This document shows, in pieces, positions 15,351-24,005 of a stretch of 64,000 nt of DNA. Positions within the stretch are counted from its first letter, which is position 1. Each line of letters opens with the position of its first letter. This stretch comes from Aestuariivivens marinum. Its GTDB lineage: Bacteria > Bacteroidota > Bacteroidia > Flavobacteriales > Flavobacteriaceae. Location of the stretch: the NCBI RefSeq assembly GCF_022662175.1, contig NZ_JAKMCR010000001.1:868001-932000 (forward strand), read 5' to 3'. Position numbers and translations under genes: made by a program. The notes below the pieces were generated by a model. That model was not told the DNA's origin. It did not search any database and worked only from the letters and a program-made list of their open reading frames with translations.

Positions 15351-16244
15351 CTATTCTAATGAACTAAATAACAAATTATAAAACTCTAAAGCTTGACTTT
15401 CATTCTCTAACCAGGGAAAATGTCCACATTTCTCAATTATATTAATCTCTAATTGTGGTATTACTTCTTTAATTTCAAATATCACAGATTCACCAACAGG
15501 GTCTTGTCGGCCAATAATAATACTAGAATCACCCATGTAATTTCTTAAATGATTGATTCTTCTAGATTGATTTGAATAATAATTTTTAAAAGCAATTCCA
15601 GTTATACCACCAGGTTGCCCAAACAAAGTATTAAAGTCTATCTTGGTTTTGGCCTCCAAACCTTTTTCTCTATCAAAAAAATATCCTGGAAAAATTGCAC
15701 TTAAGTTCGATTTTCCTGATTTATTAAGCGATGTAGCTTCTTCGATATCTTCCTTATGTAATCTCATCGCAATATTATCGCCATAATATGTAGTAAAACT
15801 ATTAGTTGGCCCTCCAGGATTCAATAATATTAAACTGCTAATGTTGTCTGGTTTTCTTGATGCATATTCCATTGCTAACATTGCACCCCATGAATGTCCA
15901 ATGATTTTAATTTGGGCTAATTTTAAATGCTTTCGTAAAGCTTCTATATCATTAACATAATTTGCCATAGTTAGAGCTGTAGAATCAACTTTATTAAGTA
16001 TTGATTTTCCTGTTCCTCGCTGGTCTAAAACAATACACTTATAGTGGTATGAAAGACTGTCTATCACAGGTTTTAAATAAACAGCGTTTAGCCCAGGACC
16101 CCCAGCCAAAATAACAATAGGTTCGCCAGCCCCAAATTCATTAATATGAATCTTAGTTTGGTCTTTACTTGTTATGAAATATTCTGTTTGTCCAAAAGAA
16201 CAAATTGTGGTCAATACAATTGAAATTTGAATGATTATTTTCAT
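15351..16244 (-). CDS. Secreted alpha/beta hydrolase (prolyl-aminopeptidase-like, S33)
   Basis: Predicted exported hydrolase of 297 residues. The signal peptide ends around Gln19 (ICSFGQ). The alpha/beta fold motifs are in order: oxyanion segment LAGGPGLN (residues 47-53; family HGGPG), DQRGTGKS (74-81), nucleophile elbow GHSWGA with Ser118, an acidic residue Asp248 in IIGRQDP, and His275 in CGHFPW. These match the S33 prolyl-aminopeptidase/proline-iminopeptidase group, although related esterases share them, so the substrate is uncertain. The gene stands alone on the minus strand between two tRNA-end-like repeats, without operon partners. Confidence 0.82.
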   Translation of the reverse strand: MKIIIQISIVLTTICSFGQTEYFITSKDQTKIHINEFGAGEPIVILAGGPGLNAVYLKPVIDSLSYHYKCIVLDQRGTGKSILNKVDSTALTMANYVNDIEALRKHLKLAQIKIIGHSWGAMLAMEYASRKPDNISSLILLNPGGPTNSFTTYYGDNIAMRLHKEDIEEATSLNKSGKSNLSAIFPGYFFDREKGLEAKTKIDFNTLFGQPGGITGIAFKNYYSNQSRRINHLRNYMGDSSIIIGRQDPVGESVIFEIKEVIPQLEINIIEKCGHFPWLENESQALEFYNLLFSSLE

Positions 16245-16711
16245 AATTACATTATTTAAATACTTAAGCCTTAAGATAATGAAAATTTACAAACCAACCC
16301 CCTTTAATAAACCCATTTAGGTTAGGCCTGTGTACCCCCCCCTCCCTATCTGCCGACAGGCAAGTTTAGCATATAATTTAGATGCTTTTCGTTAGGCAAC
16401 TGCTAATAATCATGATAAACATTATCATAGAATAAAGCTAATTTCACCATATTCTCATTGAAGGGTTCGACAAAAAGTATAAGGGGGGGGGAGCTTTAAA
16501 GCCTAAATTACAACTGTAGTTTAAACCCAACTACACTTTATAAATAACTGCATTGTATGCATTATGTGCTTTAAATTTTAGAATTGCCAACATACCAGCT
16601 TTTTTTAGTTAAGAATAGTTATTATTTACTTTGGAGGACTTGGGGAGTATTTTTCATAGGAATCAAAAGGTTTTGTATACATCTAGTTATTTGTTTAATG
16701 GATACATAATT
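16245..16711. other. Gene-free stretch with homopolymer tracts and hairpins
   Basis: These 467 bases hold no convincing gene. They contain an 8-C tract at 16335-16342, TGCC-GACA-GGCA (16361-16372 region), a perfect dyad ATGATAA-ACA-TTATCAT at 16412-16428, GGTTCGA (16464-16470) followed by a 9-G tract and AGC (16483-16494), and a hairpin AACTGTAGTT/AACTACACTT at 16512-16538. The combination of a T-loop-like GGTTCGA and a G-rich acceptor-like end suggests a decayed tRNA 3' fragment. Confidence 0.5.
16466..16494 (+). repeat. tRNA-3'-end-like repeat copy
   Basis: TTCGACAAAA (16466-16475) is followed after a short spacer by nine G and AGC. The same TTCGACAAAA followed by GGAGC occurs at 17549-17574, and a related ACAAAA...GGGGAGC at 15175-15195. 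All are on the same strand as tRNA-Asn. Similarity is imperfect and could include chance. Confidence 0.35.
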
Positions 16712-16978
16712 TTAACCTTGAAATTCTTTATGTCCGTTACAGATATGCATGGTAGGATGGAGAAGTACTTTCCCCTCATGAGATAAGACTACTTTCTGGC
16801 GGTTTATAAGAAAATCGAGTGCATTTTCTTTTGGGAAGGCATTTCCAGAGCATGAGCCAAAGTGAACATCTTTGCCCCAAGTATTACTTATAGCTTCTAT
16901 TAGTTCTTCTGGTGTCCATTGTTCATTGCTTTTTTCGATTAAAAAAATCACCTCATGTATATGCCTAATATTATTCAT
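16712..16978 (-). CDS. YecH-like small metal-binding protein (DUF2492 family)
   Basis: An 88-residue cytoplasmic protein resembling E. coli YecH/DUF2492. The family pattern is visible: an N-terminal HIHEVIFLI, then EQWTPEELIEAISNTWGKDVHF, then GSCSG, an ENALDFLINRQKV helix, and a C-terminal His/Cys cluster HPTMHICNGH. Conserved His and Cys residues at both ends suggest metal binding. No function is established for the family. It stands alone on the minus strand among accessory genes, with a convincing ATG at 16978. Confidence 0.72.
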   Translation of the reverse strand: MNNIRHIHEVIFLIEKSNEQWTPEELIEAISNTWGKDVHFGSCSGNAFPKENALDFLINRQKVVLSHEGKVLLHPTMHICNGHKEFQG

Positions 16979-17136
16979 GTGTTTTGCTAATTGTTAAATG
17001 TCTTATCTTTGATATATGTTTTCTATTGAGTGCATGTAAAGGTCTTAATTTTATTAATATCGTTATATGATAATTGTCATCTCGAATACTTACTAAACAA
17101 ATAACAATTTCTTTTTTCTAGAACGATTTAATTGAT

Positions 17137-17148
17137 GAGAGGGGAGCA
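17137..17148 (+). repeat. Further tRNA-Asn-end-like sequence
   Basis: GAGAGGGGAGCA differs from the tRNA-Asn 3' end AAGAGGGGGAGCA mainly by one missing G. It lies in the 269-base spacer before the small membrane protein gene and is followed within about 50 bases by a run of eight T. On its own this match is weak. Confidence 0.25.
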
Positions 17149-17247
17149 TCCAAAGAAAACCACTCATCATTTGGCTGTTTTTTTTATCTACACTTTCTAT
17201 TAATAATTTCCATACTTTTAAAACCTAGACAACAAAAAGATAAAAAC

Positions 17248-17487
17248 ATGAATAATTTTCATTTTGGTCATATATTATTAATATTAATTATTCTCTTCTT
17301 TGGTATTCTATTTCCATTAATGTTTTTTGGTTATAGATTTGGTCTGGGGAAAAGAAGTAAAGAGTCTGAGAATAAAGGTTGTTGGATAATCGTTTTTGTA
17401 GCTACTTTAATTATAACTGTTGCTGTCGTGTTAGGAATTCTCTTAATTGTATTACTGGGCGCAGCAATGACGGGTAAGCTTAGTTAA
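17248..17487 (+). CDS. Small two-helix membrane protein, unknown
   Basis: A 79-residue protein with two hydrophobic helices (about residues 7-30 and 46-74) separated by a charged loop GLGKRSKESENKG. It resembles no family I recognise. The ATG follows an A-rich leader, and a terminator hairpin lies 100 bases downstream at 17587. It is on the plus strand between two minus-strand genes and so forms its own unit. Real expression is plausible but not certain. Confidence 0.55.
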   Translation: MNNFHFGHILLILIILFFGILFPLMFFGYRFGLGKRSKESENKGCWIIVFVATLIITVAVVLGILLIVLLGAAMTGKLS

Positions 17488-17548
17488 GATTAAACATCAT
17501 CCTGTAAAATAAAATGAGGCTAAACTCAATAATTCTTCATTGAATTGA

Positions 17549-17578
17549 TTCGACAAAACAATATTAGTTGGAGCAAAG
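17549..17578 (+). repeat. tRNA-3'-end-like repeat copy before a terminator
   Basis: TTCGACAAAA, then CAATATTAG and GGAGCAAAG. Against 15175-15198 it matches over about 25 bases with one single-base gap and roughly three mismatches. Against 16466 it shares TTCGACAAAA and GGAGC. A terminator hairpin begins 9 bases later, the same arrangement as at 15205 and 24024. Confidence 0.45.
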
Positions 17579-17586
17579 CGCACCTA

Positions 17587-17614
17587 AGTCATTCCCAAAG
17601 TGAGTGGCTTTTTT
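17587..17614 (+). terminator. Terminator hairpin
   Basis: Stem AGTCATTC/GAGTGGCT (8 pairs, two G·U) with loop CCAAAGT, followed by six T residues. It can end the plus-strand transcript of the small membrane protein gene. Confidence 0.65.
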
Positions 17615-17656
17615 GTTTAATTTACTATAGAGGTAGTTAATCCATAAAAATTATAA

Positions 17657-18907
17657 TCAATTTTGCTTTACAAATTTTTTAATAGCCACACCATTAGCGG
17701 TTTGTAATCTGATAAAATACAGGCCATTTGCAAAAGTGCTCACATCTATGTTAATGGTTTTTTCCAATGCCTTAAATGATTTCATGGATTTACCCAAAGT
17801 ATTGTAAATCTCCACTGTTGAATCTGTAACCTCTAATGGCATTTTCAACGTTATAAAATCATTTACAGGATTGGGAAATAAATTAAATTGAACTCCAAAA
17901 TTCGGTTCATTGGAAACACTTAAAGCGTTTCCCGAAAAGGAAATAAGTCCTTTATCAGTCCCAACCCATTTCGTTCCATTGTCGTCAACTAAAATGGAAT
18001 TAATGGTATTGGAAGGCATAATGGAATTGTCCACATTAAACGTTTCCCAGGTAATCCCATCAAAGCGTGTCAATCCACTTTCGGTTGACATCCAGATGAT
18101 ATTTGCTCCTTCAACAGTAACATTCCAGAGTAAGTCATGTGGTAATCCTGAATTAGAAGAATTGTAAACTTCCCAATTGGTTCCATCAAAAGAGATCAAT
18201 CCATTACCAATTGTCCCCATCCAGACAATGCCTTCAGTGCTAATATCAATGGAATAAATCATGCCCTCAACCTGATTTAGACAATCAGTTGTGAGCATGG
18301 TAAATTGCACGCCATCAAATTTAACCAAATACATTGGTGGCATTGCCCGCCCCGGATAGATAAATCCACTTGTTAAACCTAACCACTTATTATTTTGATC
18401 GTCGACTGCAATTGAGAAAAACGCTGACAATGTCATTCCTGTATTCGACCAATCATAACCTATCAATTCTGTTCCATCAAACTCATATAAATCATTATGT
18501 GCTGTTACCCAAATCTTGTCGTCTTTGTCAACGACAATGCCTGTAAAGAGTCCTGGAACTGGTATTTCCGTCCAATTATTGTCTCCATTAAATTTTTCCA
18601 GATAGGGAAAAGGCGTGCATACTACCCATGCCAATCCGTTACTATCCAATAAAATTTTATAAGCGTGCCTATTTATTGGATCAGGGTCTAAGTTCGATAT
18701 TGGAAGCGTATAGCTAACTATAGTTTGCCCAGTAGATTTTTCCATTTTCACAAGGGTATTGTCCACGCCAACCCAAATGTTATCTCCATCACTGGCAAGT
18801 CCGCCAACATAATGATCTTCAAAATAGATTTTAAGCTCTGCGTTTTGAGCAAAAATAAATGCCGTAATACAGAAAAATCCAATAAAAAATAAAGCAATAT
18901 TTTTCAT
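17657..18907 (-). CDS. Secreted beta-propeller protein with T9SS type A sorting domain
   Basis: A 416-residue exported protein. The signal peptide MKNIALFFIGFFCITAFIFA is followed by two-component-regulator-type propeller repeats (for example GLAWVVCTPFP, DKIWVTAHND, GIVWMGTIGNGLISFDGTNW, GTKWVGTDKGLISFSG). The C-terminal 75 residues form a T9SS type A sorting domain: FNLFPNPVNDFITL, VEIYNTLGK, and a GLYFIRLQTANGVAIKKFVKQ end. It is therefore predicted to be secreted across the outer membrane and attached to the surface or released. The propeller repeats suggest ligand or protein binding; no enzymatic motif is visible. It is the first gene of its transcript, with an unremarkable 170-base upstream gap. 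Confidence 0.85.
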   Translation of the reverse strand: MKNIALFFIGFFCITAFIFAQNAELKIYFEDHYVGGLASDGDNIWVGVDNTLVKMEKSTGQTIVSYTLPISNLDPDPINRHAYKILLDSNGLAWVVCTPFPYLEKFNGDNNWTEIPVPGLFTGIVVDKDDKIWVTAHNDLYEFDGTELIGYDWSNTGMTLSAFFSIAVDDQNNKWLGLTSGFIYPGRAMPPMYLVKFDGVQFTMLTTDCLNQVEGMIYSIDISTEGIVWMGTIGNGLISFDGTNWEVYNSSNSGLPHDLLWNVTVEGANIIWMSTESGLTRFDGITWETFNVDNSIMPSNTINSILVDDNGTKWVGTDKGLISFSGNALSVSNEPNFGVQFNLFPNPVNDFITLKMPLEVTDSTVEIYNTLGKSMKSFKALEKTINIDVSTFANGLYFIRLQTANGVAIKKFVKQN

Positions 18908-19077
18908 GACATTTAGTATTAAATAATGCTAAATGTCCATGAAATCATCAATAGCTACAATGATATATATCAATTAGACGCTTTTATTTTCAAATAAATA
19001 ATAGCTTAAATCAAAATTGGACTTTTTTTGACTTTTTTATACAGTAATTCAGGATTAAATTAATGCTATAGTCTATT

Positions 19078-20028
19078 TTAATTTATTGGTATTTGTGATC
19101 CGTTTTTGGAAAGCCATTTGTCGAAATTTTGCATTTCTGGGTTTAGTTCCAACGACAAGGCCTCGTCACGAACAGCATTAAAATCATTATTAAAATCCCT
19201 CTTAAACTGGAACATGTTACCTAGATCGTCTGCTCCAGGAAAACCAAAATTACGATAGGTCTCGGGACTTACATTATTGTAAATCACATTAATACCCAAT
19301 GCTTCAGACAGTTTGGAGGCCATTTCATTTCCGGTTAACTTCTCACCAACAATGCCAACGGTTTTACCAATAAATGTATTTCCCCTCTTGAATATGCCAT
19401 ATGCACATTTACCAATATCTTCGGCAGCCATACCTGCCAATGTTTTATCATCCATTGGAAATGCTATATAGTAGTTCCCATCTCCACCATTTTGAGGGCC
19501 CATTCCAAAATGGATGAAGTTGTCCCAGTAAAACGAGGTTCTTAAAAAAGTAACGGGCAAACCAGCTTCAGAAAAAAGCTTGTCTGCTGCACCTTTGCTA
19601 TCAAAATGAGGTACTTTGTAGTGGCCTTGTAGAGTTGGCATTCGGTTATCATCCAATGGCACCCAGTTTCTGGTATCCTCTAGGGTTGACCAAACAATAT
19701 GTTCTAAATCTGCTCCTTTAGCTGCCTGTATAAAGTTTTTAATTTGTTGGTACTCTTTTTCAGCAGAAAAATGTTCCCAAAAAAAAGTAACAAAGTATGC
19801 CGCTTTTGCATCTTTTAATACCTTTTCAATACTCTTAACGTTATTAATATCTGCTTCTACTACTTCTGCTCCCATTTGTGACAATGCCTTTGCTTTTTCA
19901 GATTGGGAGTTTCTAGTTACTGCTCTTACTTTATAGTCTGAGTTGCGGTCTGCCATAATAGCATTTACAAGTCCGCCACCTTGGGCACCTGTTGCCCCAA
20001 ATACTGTAATGATTTTTTTGTTTTCCAT
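19078..20028 (-). CDS. NmrA-like NAD(P)-binding family protein
   Basis: A 316-residue cytoplasmic Rossmann-fold protein of the atypical short-chain dehydrogenase group. The dinucleotide-binding motif GATGAQGGG lies at residues 11-19, with VRAVTRNSQSEKAKAL after strand 2 and ADINNVKSIEKVLKDAKAAYFV following. The body resembles NmrA/HSCARG redox-sensing proteins. The classical YxxxK catalytic pair is not evident, so a sensor or a quinone/NADPH-related role is as likely as a dehydrogenase. It is a single-gene unit. Confidence 0.82.
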   Translation of the reverse strand: MENKKIITVFGATGAQGGGLVNAIMADRNSDYKVRAVTRNSQSEKAKALSQMGAEVVEADINNVKSIEKVLKDAKAAYFVTFFWEHFSAEKEYQQIKNFIQAAKGADLEHIVWSTLEDTRNWVPLDDNRMPTLQGHYKVPHFDSKGAADKLFSEAGLPVTFLRTSFYWDNFIHFGMGPQNGGDGNYYIAFPMDDKTLAGMAAEDIGKCAYGIFKRGNTFIGKTVGIVGEKLTGNEMASKLSEALGINVIYNNVSPETYRNFGFPGADDLGNMFQFKRDFNNDFNAVRDEALSLELNPEMQNFDKWLSKNGSQIPIN

Positions 20029-20345
20029 TTTTATTTTTTTATTTTTTACATTTTACTTTTTTTGATTTTTCTTAATTTTAAAAAGAGACTTTCATAGTAG
20101 TTTGTGTTTTCAGCTACTTGCGCTATTGTTTTTTAACAACATAAAAAATGTTCTATTGGTTTGATTACTAATTTAATGAAAAAATATTATGCAGGAAAAA
20201 GGAAGGTAAATGGAAAGCCTTAACTTAAATTATGAAGCTTTTTTGTTTAAGATTTGAGTTTTATAAAATCTGTATCTTTAAAATATTACAATTAAATTTT
20301 TAAACACATACTTGAAAAATTATTATAGGATTAAATGCTAAGTTA
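20029..20345. other. Divergent intergenic region
   Basis: These 317 AT-rich bases separate the NmrA-like gene (minus) from the DUF3088-like gene (plus). A possible -7 element TATCTTTA lies at 20273-20280 for the plus-strand gene, one base off consensus. Nothing else was recognised. Confidence 0.4.
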
Positions 20346-20702
20346 ATGGAGAAACTCTTTTTATTAAAACCAAACTTTAAAGACGCCAATGTTGATGGGA
20401 CAGAGCAATTGTTTTATTGCCCTCATTGCGCCATGATAGAAGGTGTTCTTTCATATTATACACAATTACAAGACAAACTAGAGGTCATTTATATAGATTT
20501 TCCCAGACCTAGACATAAATTGGTTGAACTTGTTGGAGAAGAAAACCAAGGGTGCCCTAACCTTGTGATAAGTAAAGATGATAGTGTTGGTTTAGACACA
20601 AGTTATTTCTTGAGTTTAAAAGGATATTTATTTGTTAATAAAAAAGAACTCATTGTGCGCTATTTTACAGATAAGTATGGGATTGGAAAACCACATCCAT
20701 GA
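20346..20702 (+). CDS. DUF3088-like thioredoxin-fold protein
   Basis: A 118-residue protein matching the DUF3088 pattern: start LFLLKPNFKDANVDGTEQLFYCPHCAMIEG split around a CPHC motif (Cys25, Cys28), then IDFPRPRHKLVELVGEENQGCPNLVI. The CxxC near the N-terminus and the RPRxxLVxLVGEENQ stretch suggest a glutaredoxin/thioredoxin-like fold. No reaction is known for the family. It is monocistronic, with nothing related nearby. Confidence 0.78.
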   Translation: MEKLFLLKPNFKDANVDGTEQLFYCPHCAMIEGVLSYYTQLQDKLEVIYIDFPRPRHKLVELVGEENQGCPNLVISKDDSVGLDTSYFLSLKGYLFVNKKELIVRYFTDKYGIGKPHP

Positions 20703-21034
20703 TTTTATCAAATCTTTTATTGTATATGGTTTATTGTAATTTAAACGAAGTTGTATTAAAGTCAAATAGGTTTAATACTATACAAACTAGTTTCTAGATA
20801 GATTAATTAATCCTACAAAATACTCCCAAAACACCCTTTTTTTACCTTTAATAGTCATTATTTTAAGGATAAAAAAAGGAAATATATTCTTGCATATTGT
20901 CAAAAAATGACTCAAAAACCTTTCAAAAGGGCGTATAATATCTGAAAGATATGTCATATCGTCTAATAATCTTGTTAATATAAATAACAAAGGGAATTAT
21001 CCTTTATCTTTATTTGCTTTTTAATTTCATAACT
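20703..21034. other. Gene-free region upstream of the surface-fibre cluster
   Basis: About 330 AT-rich bases. A perfect 13-base palindrome GATATG-T-CATATC at 20948-20960 could be a regulator site for the three-gene cluster that follows. A TATCTTTA near 21005 could be its -7 element. A minus-strand frame across 20787-20990 has no family features and is not called. Confidence 0.4.
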
Positions 21035-21568
21035 ATGATAAGACCAGATATTTATCCATTATCAGAAAAACTTAAATTTAAAACAAAGCTTTTAAATGTA
21101 GGTGTTATTATAATGTTGTTCTCATCTTTTAGCTACTCTCAAACAATCATAAGACAAAGTATTTCAAGTTATGGGACAACTGTTACCGGAGATGATTACT
21201 ATTATGCTCAAACCATTGGGCAAAGCTACAATACCAGTAATAGCATAAACATCAATGTGACACAAGGTTTTCTGCAACCGGTGAGCTTTAAAATTGAAAA
21301 GGTAGCCCAAAACGATGTTGAAGAATTGAATATTAAAATATTTCCTAACCCCTCTAGTTACAGTATTACCCTAAAAAGTACGGAGGCATTAAAAAAGGCA
21401 GTTATCCTTATTTCCAACGTACAGGGGCATATTATCTATGATCATGAAGTTCAGAGCCTAGAAGAGCATGTCATAAACTGCAGTTCATGGGCCACAGGCA
21501 TATATCTAATGAAAGTTCAAGATGATAGTAATAAACAATTGGTCAGTAAATTAATAATATCTAAATAA
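21035..21568 (+). CDS. Secreted protein with T9SS type A sorting domain
   Basis: A 177-residue protein from the ATG at 21035; another in-frame ATG at 21014 adds seven residues. An N-terminal hydrophobic segment ending in SSFSYSQ serves as signal peptide. A short central domain (QSISSYGTTVTGDDYYYAQTIGQSYN, shown split here) resembles the small flavobacterial domain often found before T9SS tails. A type A sorting domain completes it (IKIFPNPSSYSITL, AVILISNVQG, TGIYLMKVQDD). It is the first of three closely spaced plus-strand genes (8- and 23-base gaps), so the cluster probably builds one surface structure. Confidence 0.75.
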   Translation: MIRPDIYPLSEKLKFKTKLLNVGVIIMLFSSFSYSQTIIRQSISSYGTTVTGDDYYYAQTIGQSYNTSNSININVTQGFLQPVSFKIEKVAQNDVEELNIKIFPNPSSYSITLKSTEALKKAVILISNVQGHIIYDHEVQSLEEHVINCSSWATGIYLMKVQDDSNKQLVSKLIISK

Positions 21569-21576
21569 GCATTAAT

Positions 21577-22200
21577 ATGAAAAGAATTATACTCGCCCTA
21601 ACAGTGGCTTTTATATCGCTTTCAAGTATCGCTCAAGAGCCAAGTTTTACCATTGAGGCATCTCAATTAGCAAGCACTTTTAAGTTTGTGGACAGTGATA
21701 ACAACAAATTAAATTCAGATTATCAATCCATATTTACGGGTGCTTACGGTATAGGATACCGTAATATTTTTGAGAATAATATTATGCTAAAAGCAGGTTT
21801 GGGAAAACGTAATGGAGGAGCTAATTACGTATATGATAATACGAATTACTCATGGCGCTTGGAATATGCAGAACTAAAAGTTGGAGGCGGTTATATGTTA
21901 AAACGACGTATGTTCAGTCCGTATGCCGTCCTTAATGCCTACTATGGTCATTTATTGCGTGGTACTCAAGTTTTAAATAACGAGGAGTTCAATATTACTG
22001 AGTCCGGTATATTGAAAAAATCAGATTTTGGACTTATAGGAAATATTGGGCTTAACTTTAAAATTTCTAATTTCATATCGGCCTATGCAGAAGGGCTATA
22101 TCTATTTGGACTAAGTAATATAGAAGAAGATTCGGGTCAGACGACAGCCAACAGAAGCTTTGGGATCTCATTGGGTCTTGCCTTTAATTTAACGGAATAG
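21577..22200 (+). CDS. Outer-membrane beta-barrel protein
   Basis: A 207-residue protein with signal peptide MKRIILALTVAFISLSSIAQ followed by alternating hydrophobic strands typical of an 8-stranded outer-membrane barrel (for example YGIGYRNIFENNIMLKAGLG, GGGYMLKRRMFSPYAVLNA, FGLIGNIGLNFKI), ending in SFGISLGLAFNLTE. It lies 8 bases after the T9SS protein gene and 23 bases before the repeat-protein gene. It may anchor or export the repetitive fibre protein; this is inference from gene order. No specific family name is recognised. Confidence 0.75.
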   Translation: MKRIILALTVAFISLSSIAQEPSFTIEASQLASTFKFVDSDNNKLNSDYQSIFTGAYGIGYRNIFENNIMLKAGLGKRNGGANYVYDNTNYSWRLEYAELKVGGGYMLKRRMFSPYAVLNAYYGHLLRGTQVLNNEEFNITESGILKKSDFGLIGNIGLNFKISNFISAYAEGLYLFGLSNIEEDSGQTTANRSFGISLGLAFNLTE

Positions 22201-22223
22201 TAGAAAACATTAATTTGATTGTC

Positions 22224-23732
22224 ATGAAAAAATTTAAATATATTTTATTAATTGTAACTTTTAGTATCGCTGCTAATTTCGTTTCAGCACAGCGCATCGG
22301 TAACCTAGACGGCATTAATTATCAAGCTGTGGCACTTAACGATGAAACCCAAGAAATTGTTGGTCTTGATATAGAAGCAAAACCATTATATAATAGAGAA
22401 ATAGGTGTTCGATTTACTATTACAAAAGGGCTTGAAGGAGCGGTTCAATGGGAAGAAACTCACGTAACAACGACAGATGCCTATGGTCTGTTTAGCTTAG
22501 TTATAGGAAAAGGTGTTGTGTCTAGTTCGACCTATTCTAGGTTACTGGATATTCCATGGATTGAGGCAGACCAGTTCTTAAAGGTTGAAATCTCAACTAA
22601 AAATGACGGCAATTTCAAAATAGTGAGCAATCAAAAGTTTATGGCAGTACCTTATTCTTTCTATACAGACGATATTGCCGATGATGCTATTACAACTGAA
22701 AAAATACTCAATGAAGAAATTCTTGCCGAAGATATCGCAGAGGGTGCTGTTGAGACCTCCGAGATTTTGAATGAAACAATTCTAGCCGAAGATATTTCGG
22801 AAGGTGCTGTTGAGACCTCTGAGATTTTAAATGAAACGATTCTAGCGGAAGACATTTCAGAGGGTGCTGTTGAGACCTCCGAGATTTTGAATGAAACAAT
22901 TCTAGCGGAAGACATTTCTGAGGGTGCCGTTGAGACCTCTGAGATTTTAAATGAAACGATTCTAGCGGAAGACATTTCTGAGGGTGCTGTTGAGACTTCC
23001 GAGATTTTGAATGAAACGATTCTAGCCGAAGACATTTCCGAAGGAGCTGTTGAGACCTCCGAGATTTTAAATGAAACGATTCTAGCGGAAGACATTTCTA
23101 CGGGTGCTGTTGAGACTTCCGAGATTTTAAATGAAACGATTCTAGCGGAAGACATTTCTGAGGGTGCTGTTGAGACCTCTGAGATTTTAAATGAAACGAT
23201 TCTTAACGAAGATATTGCAAACAATACGATAAACCTATCAACTAAAGTGACCGATATCTTAGCGGTTGAGAATGGGGGTACCGGTCTCGATGCATCAGCT
23301 GTTGGAGATGGTGAAATCTTAATTGGAGATGGTACTACCAATGAATTTAATTTAACAACCCTTACTGCTGGTACAGGCATAGTAATTGAAAATACACCGG
23401 GTAATATTACCATAATCTCACCACCGGTTTCAACAAGTGCCGATGGCTCTTTTAATATTCCTGTGGGAAGTAACGGGGTTATTGGGCCTAATTCTGCATG
23501 GTATTCACCAAATAGTTTAAAGATTGACCCTCCGGCAGACAAAGCCTTTGAAATGGGCGATATTTTTCTTGCCTCTGCCGATATTGATCTACAGGGTTGT
23601 ATATTATCGGTTTATTTACAGAGTATTGATGGTAACGGACAAGCTAATGTTCAGGTAATCTTATTTAACCCAAGAAATATTCCTGTAACTTTACAAACCC
23701 CAGTGACATTTAAATTCTTGCTTGTAAAATAA
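22224..23732 (+). CDS. Exported repetitive tail-fibre-like protein with nine 20-residue repeats
   Basis: About 502 residues from the ATG at 22224; the in-frame ATG at 22215 adds three residues ahead of the signal peptide MKKFKYILLIVTFSIAANFV. Residues about 25-155 form an N-terminal domain (GINYQAVALND, MAVPYSFYTDDI) seen in Bacteroidota fibre-like proteins. Nine 20-residue repeats follow, consensus EILNETILAEDISEGAVETS, encoded by 22701-23240. After them, VENGGTGL resembles the NGGTG motif of phage tail fibres, followed by a C-terminal globular domain. Such repeats usually make trimeric beta-helical stalks. Adhesion is inferred. It is the last gene of the three-gene cluster. Confidence 0.8.
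   Translation: MKKFKYILLIVTFSIAANFVSAQRIGNLDGINYQAVALNDETQEIVGLDIEAKPLYNREIGVRFTITKGLEGAVQWEETHVTTTDAYGLFSLVIGKGVVSSSTYSRLLDIPWIEADQFLKVEISTKNDGNFKIVSNQKFMAVPYSFYTDDIADDAITTEKILNEEILAEDIAEGAVETSEILNETILAEDISEGAVETSEILNETILAEDISEGAVETSEILNETILAEDISEGAVETSEILNETILAEDISEGAVETSEILNETILAEDISEGAVETSEILNETILAEDISTGAVETSEILNETILAEDISEGAVETSEILNETILNEDIANNTINLSTKVTDILAVENGGTGLDASAVGDGEILIGDGTTNEFNLTTLTAGTGIVIENTPGNITIISPPVSTSADGSFNIPVGSNGVIGPNSAWYSPNSLKIDPPADKAFEMGDIFLASADIDLQGCILSVYLQSIDGNGQANVQVILFNPRNIPVTLQTPVTFKFLLVK
22701..23240 (+). repeat. Nine tandem 60-bp repeats inside the fibre-like gene
   Basis: Units start at 22701, 22761, 22821, 22881, 22941, 23001, 23061, 23121 and 23181. The middle seven are nearly identical at the DNA level, differing mainly at a few third positions (GAGACCTCC, GAGACCTCT or GAGACTTCC; GAAACAATT or GAAACGATT). 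The first and last are diverged. Each unit is a whole number of codons, so copy number can change without breaking the frame. Confidence 0.95.
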
Positions 23733-24005
23733 GCCTGATTGCTAAATATGGGAACCTCATACGTGGGCTTAAAGCTAATAATTACAAGATAGAAATTTAA
23801 AGCGCTCTTGTGAAGAAATTAAAGTATAGCATTGGAGATTAAAGGGTAGGGTATGGATTGAATTGATCTATAAAAGTCTAAATAAAAGTCCAAGTATAAA
23901 AAACTTATCCTCAAGACATATCTTTTCTTGTACATGTTTTTTAAACCTTATTGTACAAATGTGTTTCCAGAGGGCGTTTTTTGAATTTGTGTTTATAAAA
24001 ATACA

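Noticed and set aside
16335-16491. C8 and G9 tracts as a phase-variation switch
   Set aside because: They lie in a gene-free stretch, not in a promoter spacer or reading frame that would make length changes matter.
20787-20990. 67-codon minus-strand frame in the gap before the fibre cluster
   Set aside because: AT-rich, no recognised motif, no promoter or terminator; it overlaps a palindrome that looks regulatory.
22701-23240. Possible CRISPR array (regular 60-bp period)
   Set aside because: The units are contiguous with no unique spacers and are in frame in a protein gene; no cas genes are present.
22661-23542. Long minus-strand open frame (293 codons) antisense to the fibre-like gene
   Set aside because: It is open only because the 60-bp repeat lacks antisense stops; its protein is a low-complexity repeat without signal peptide or family features.
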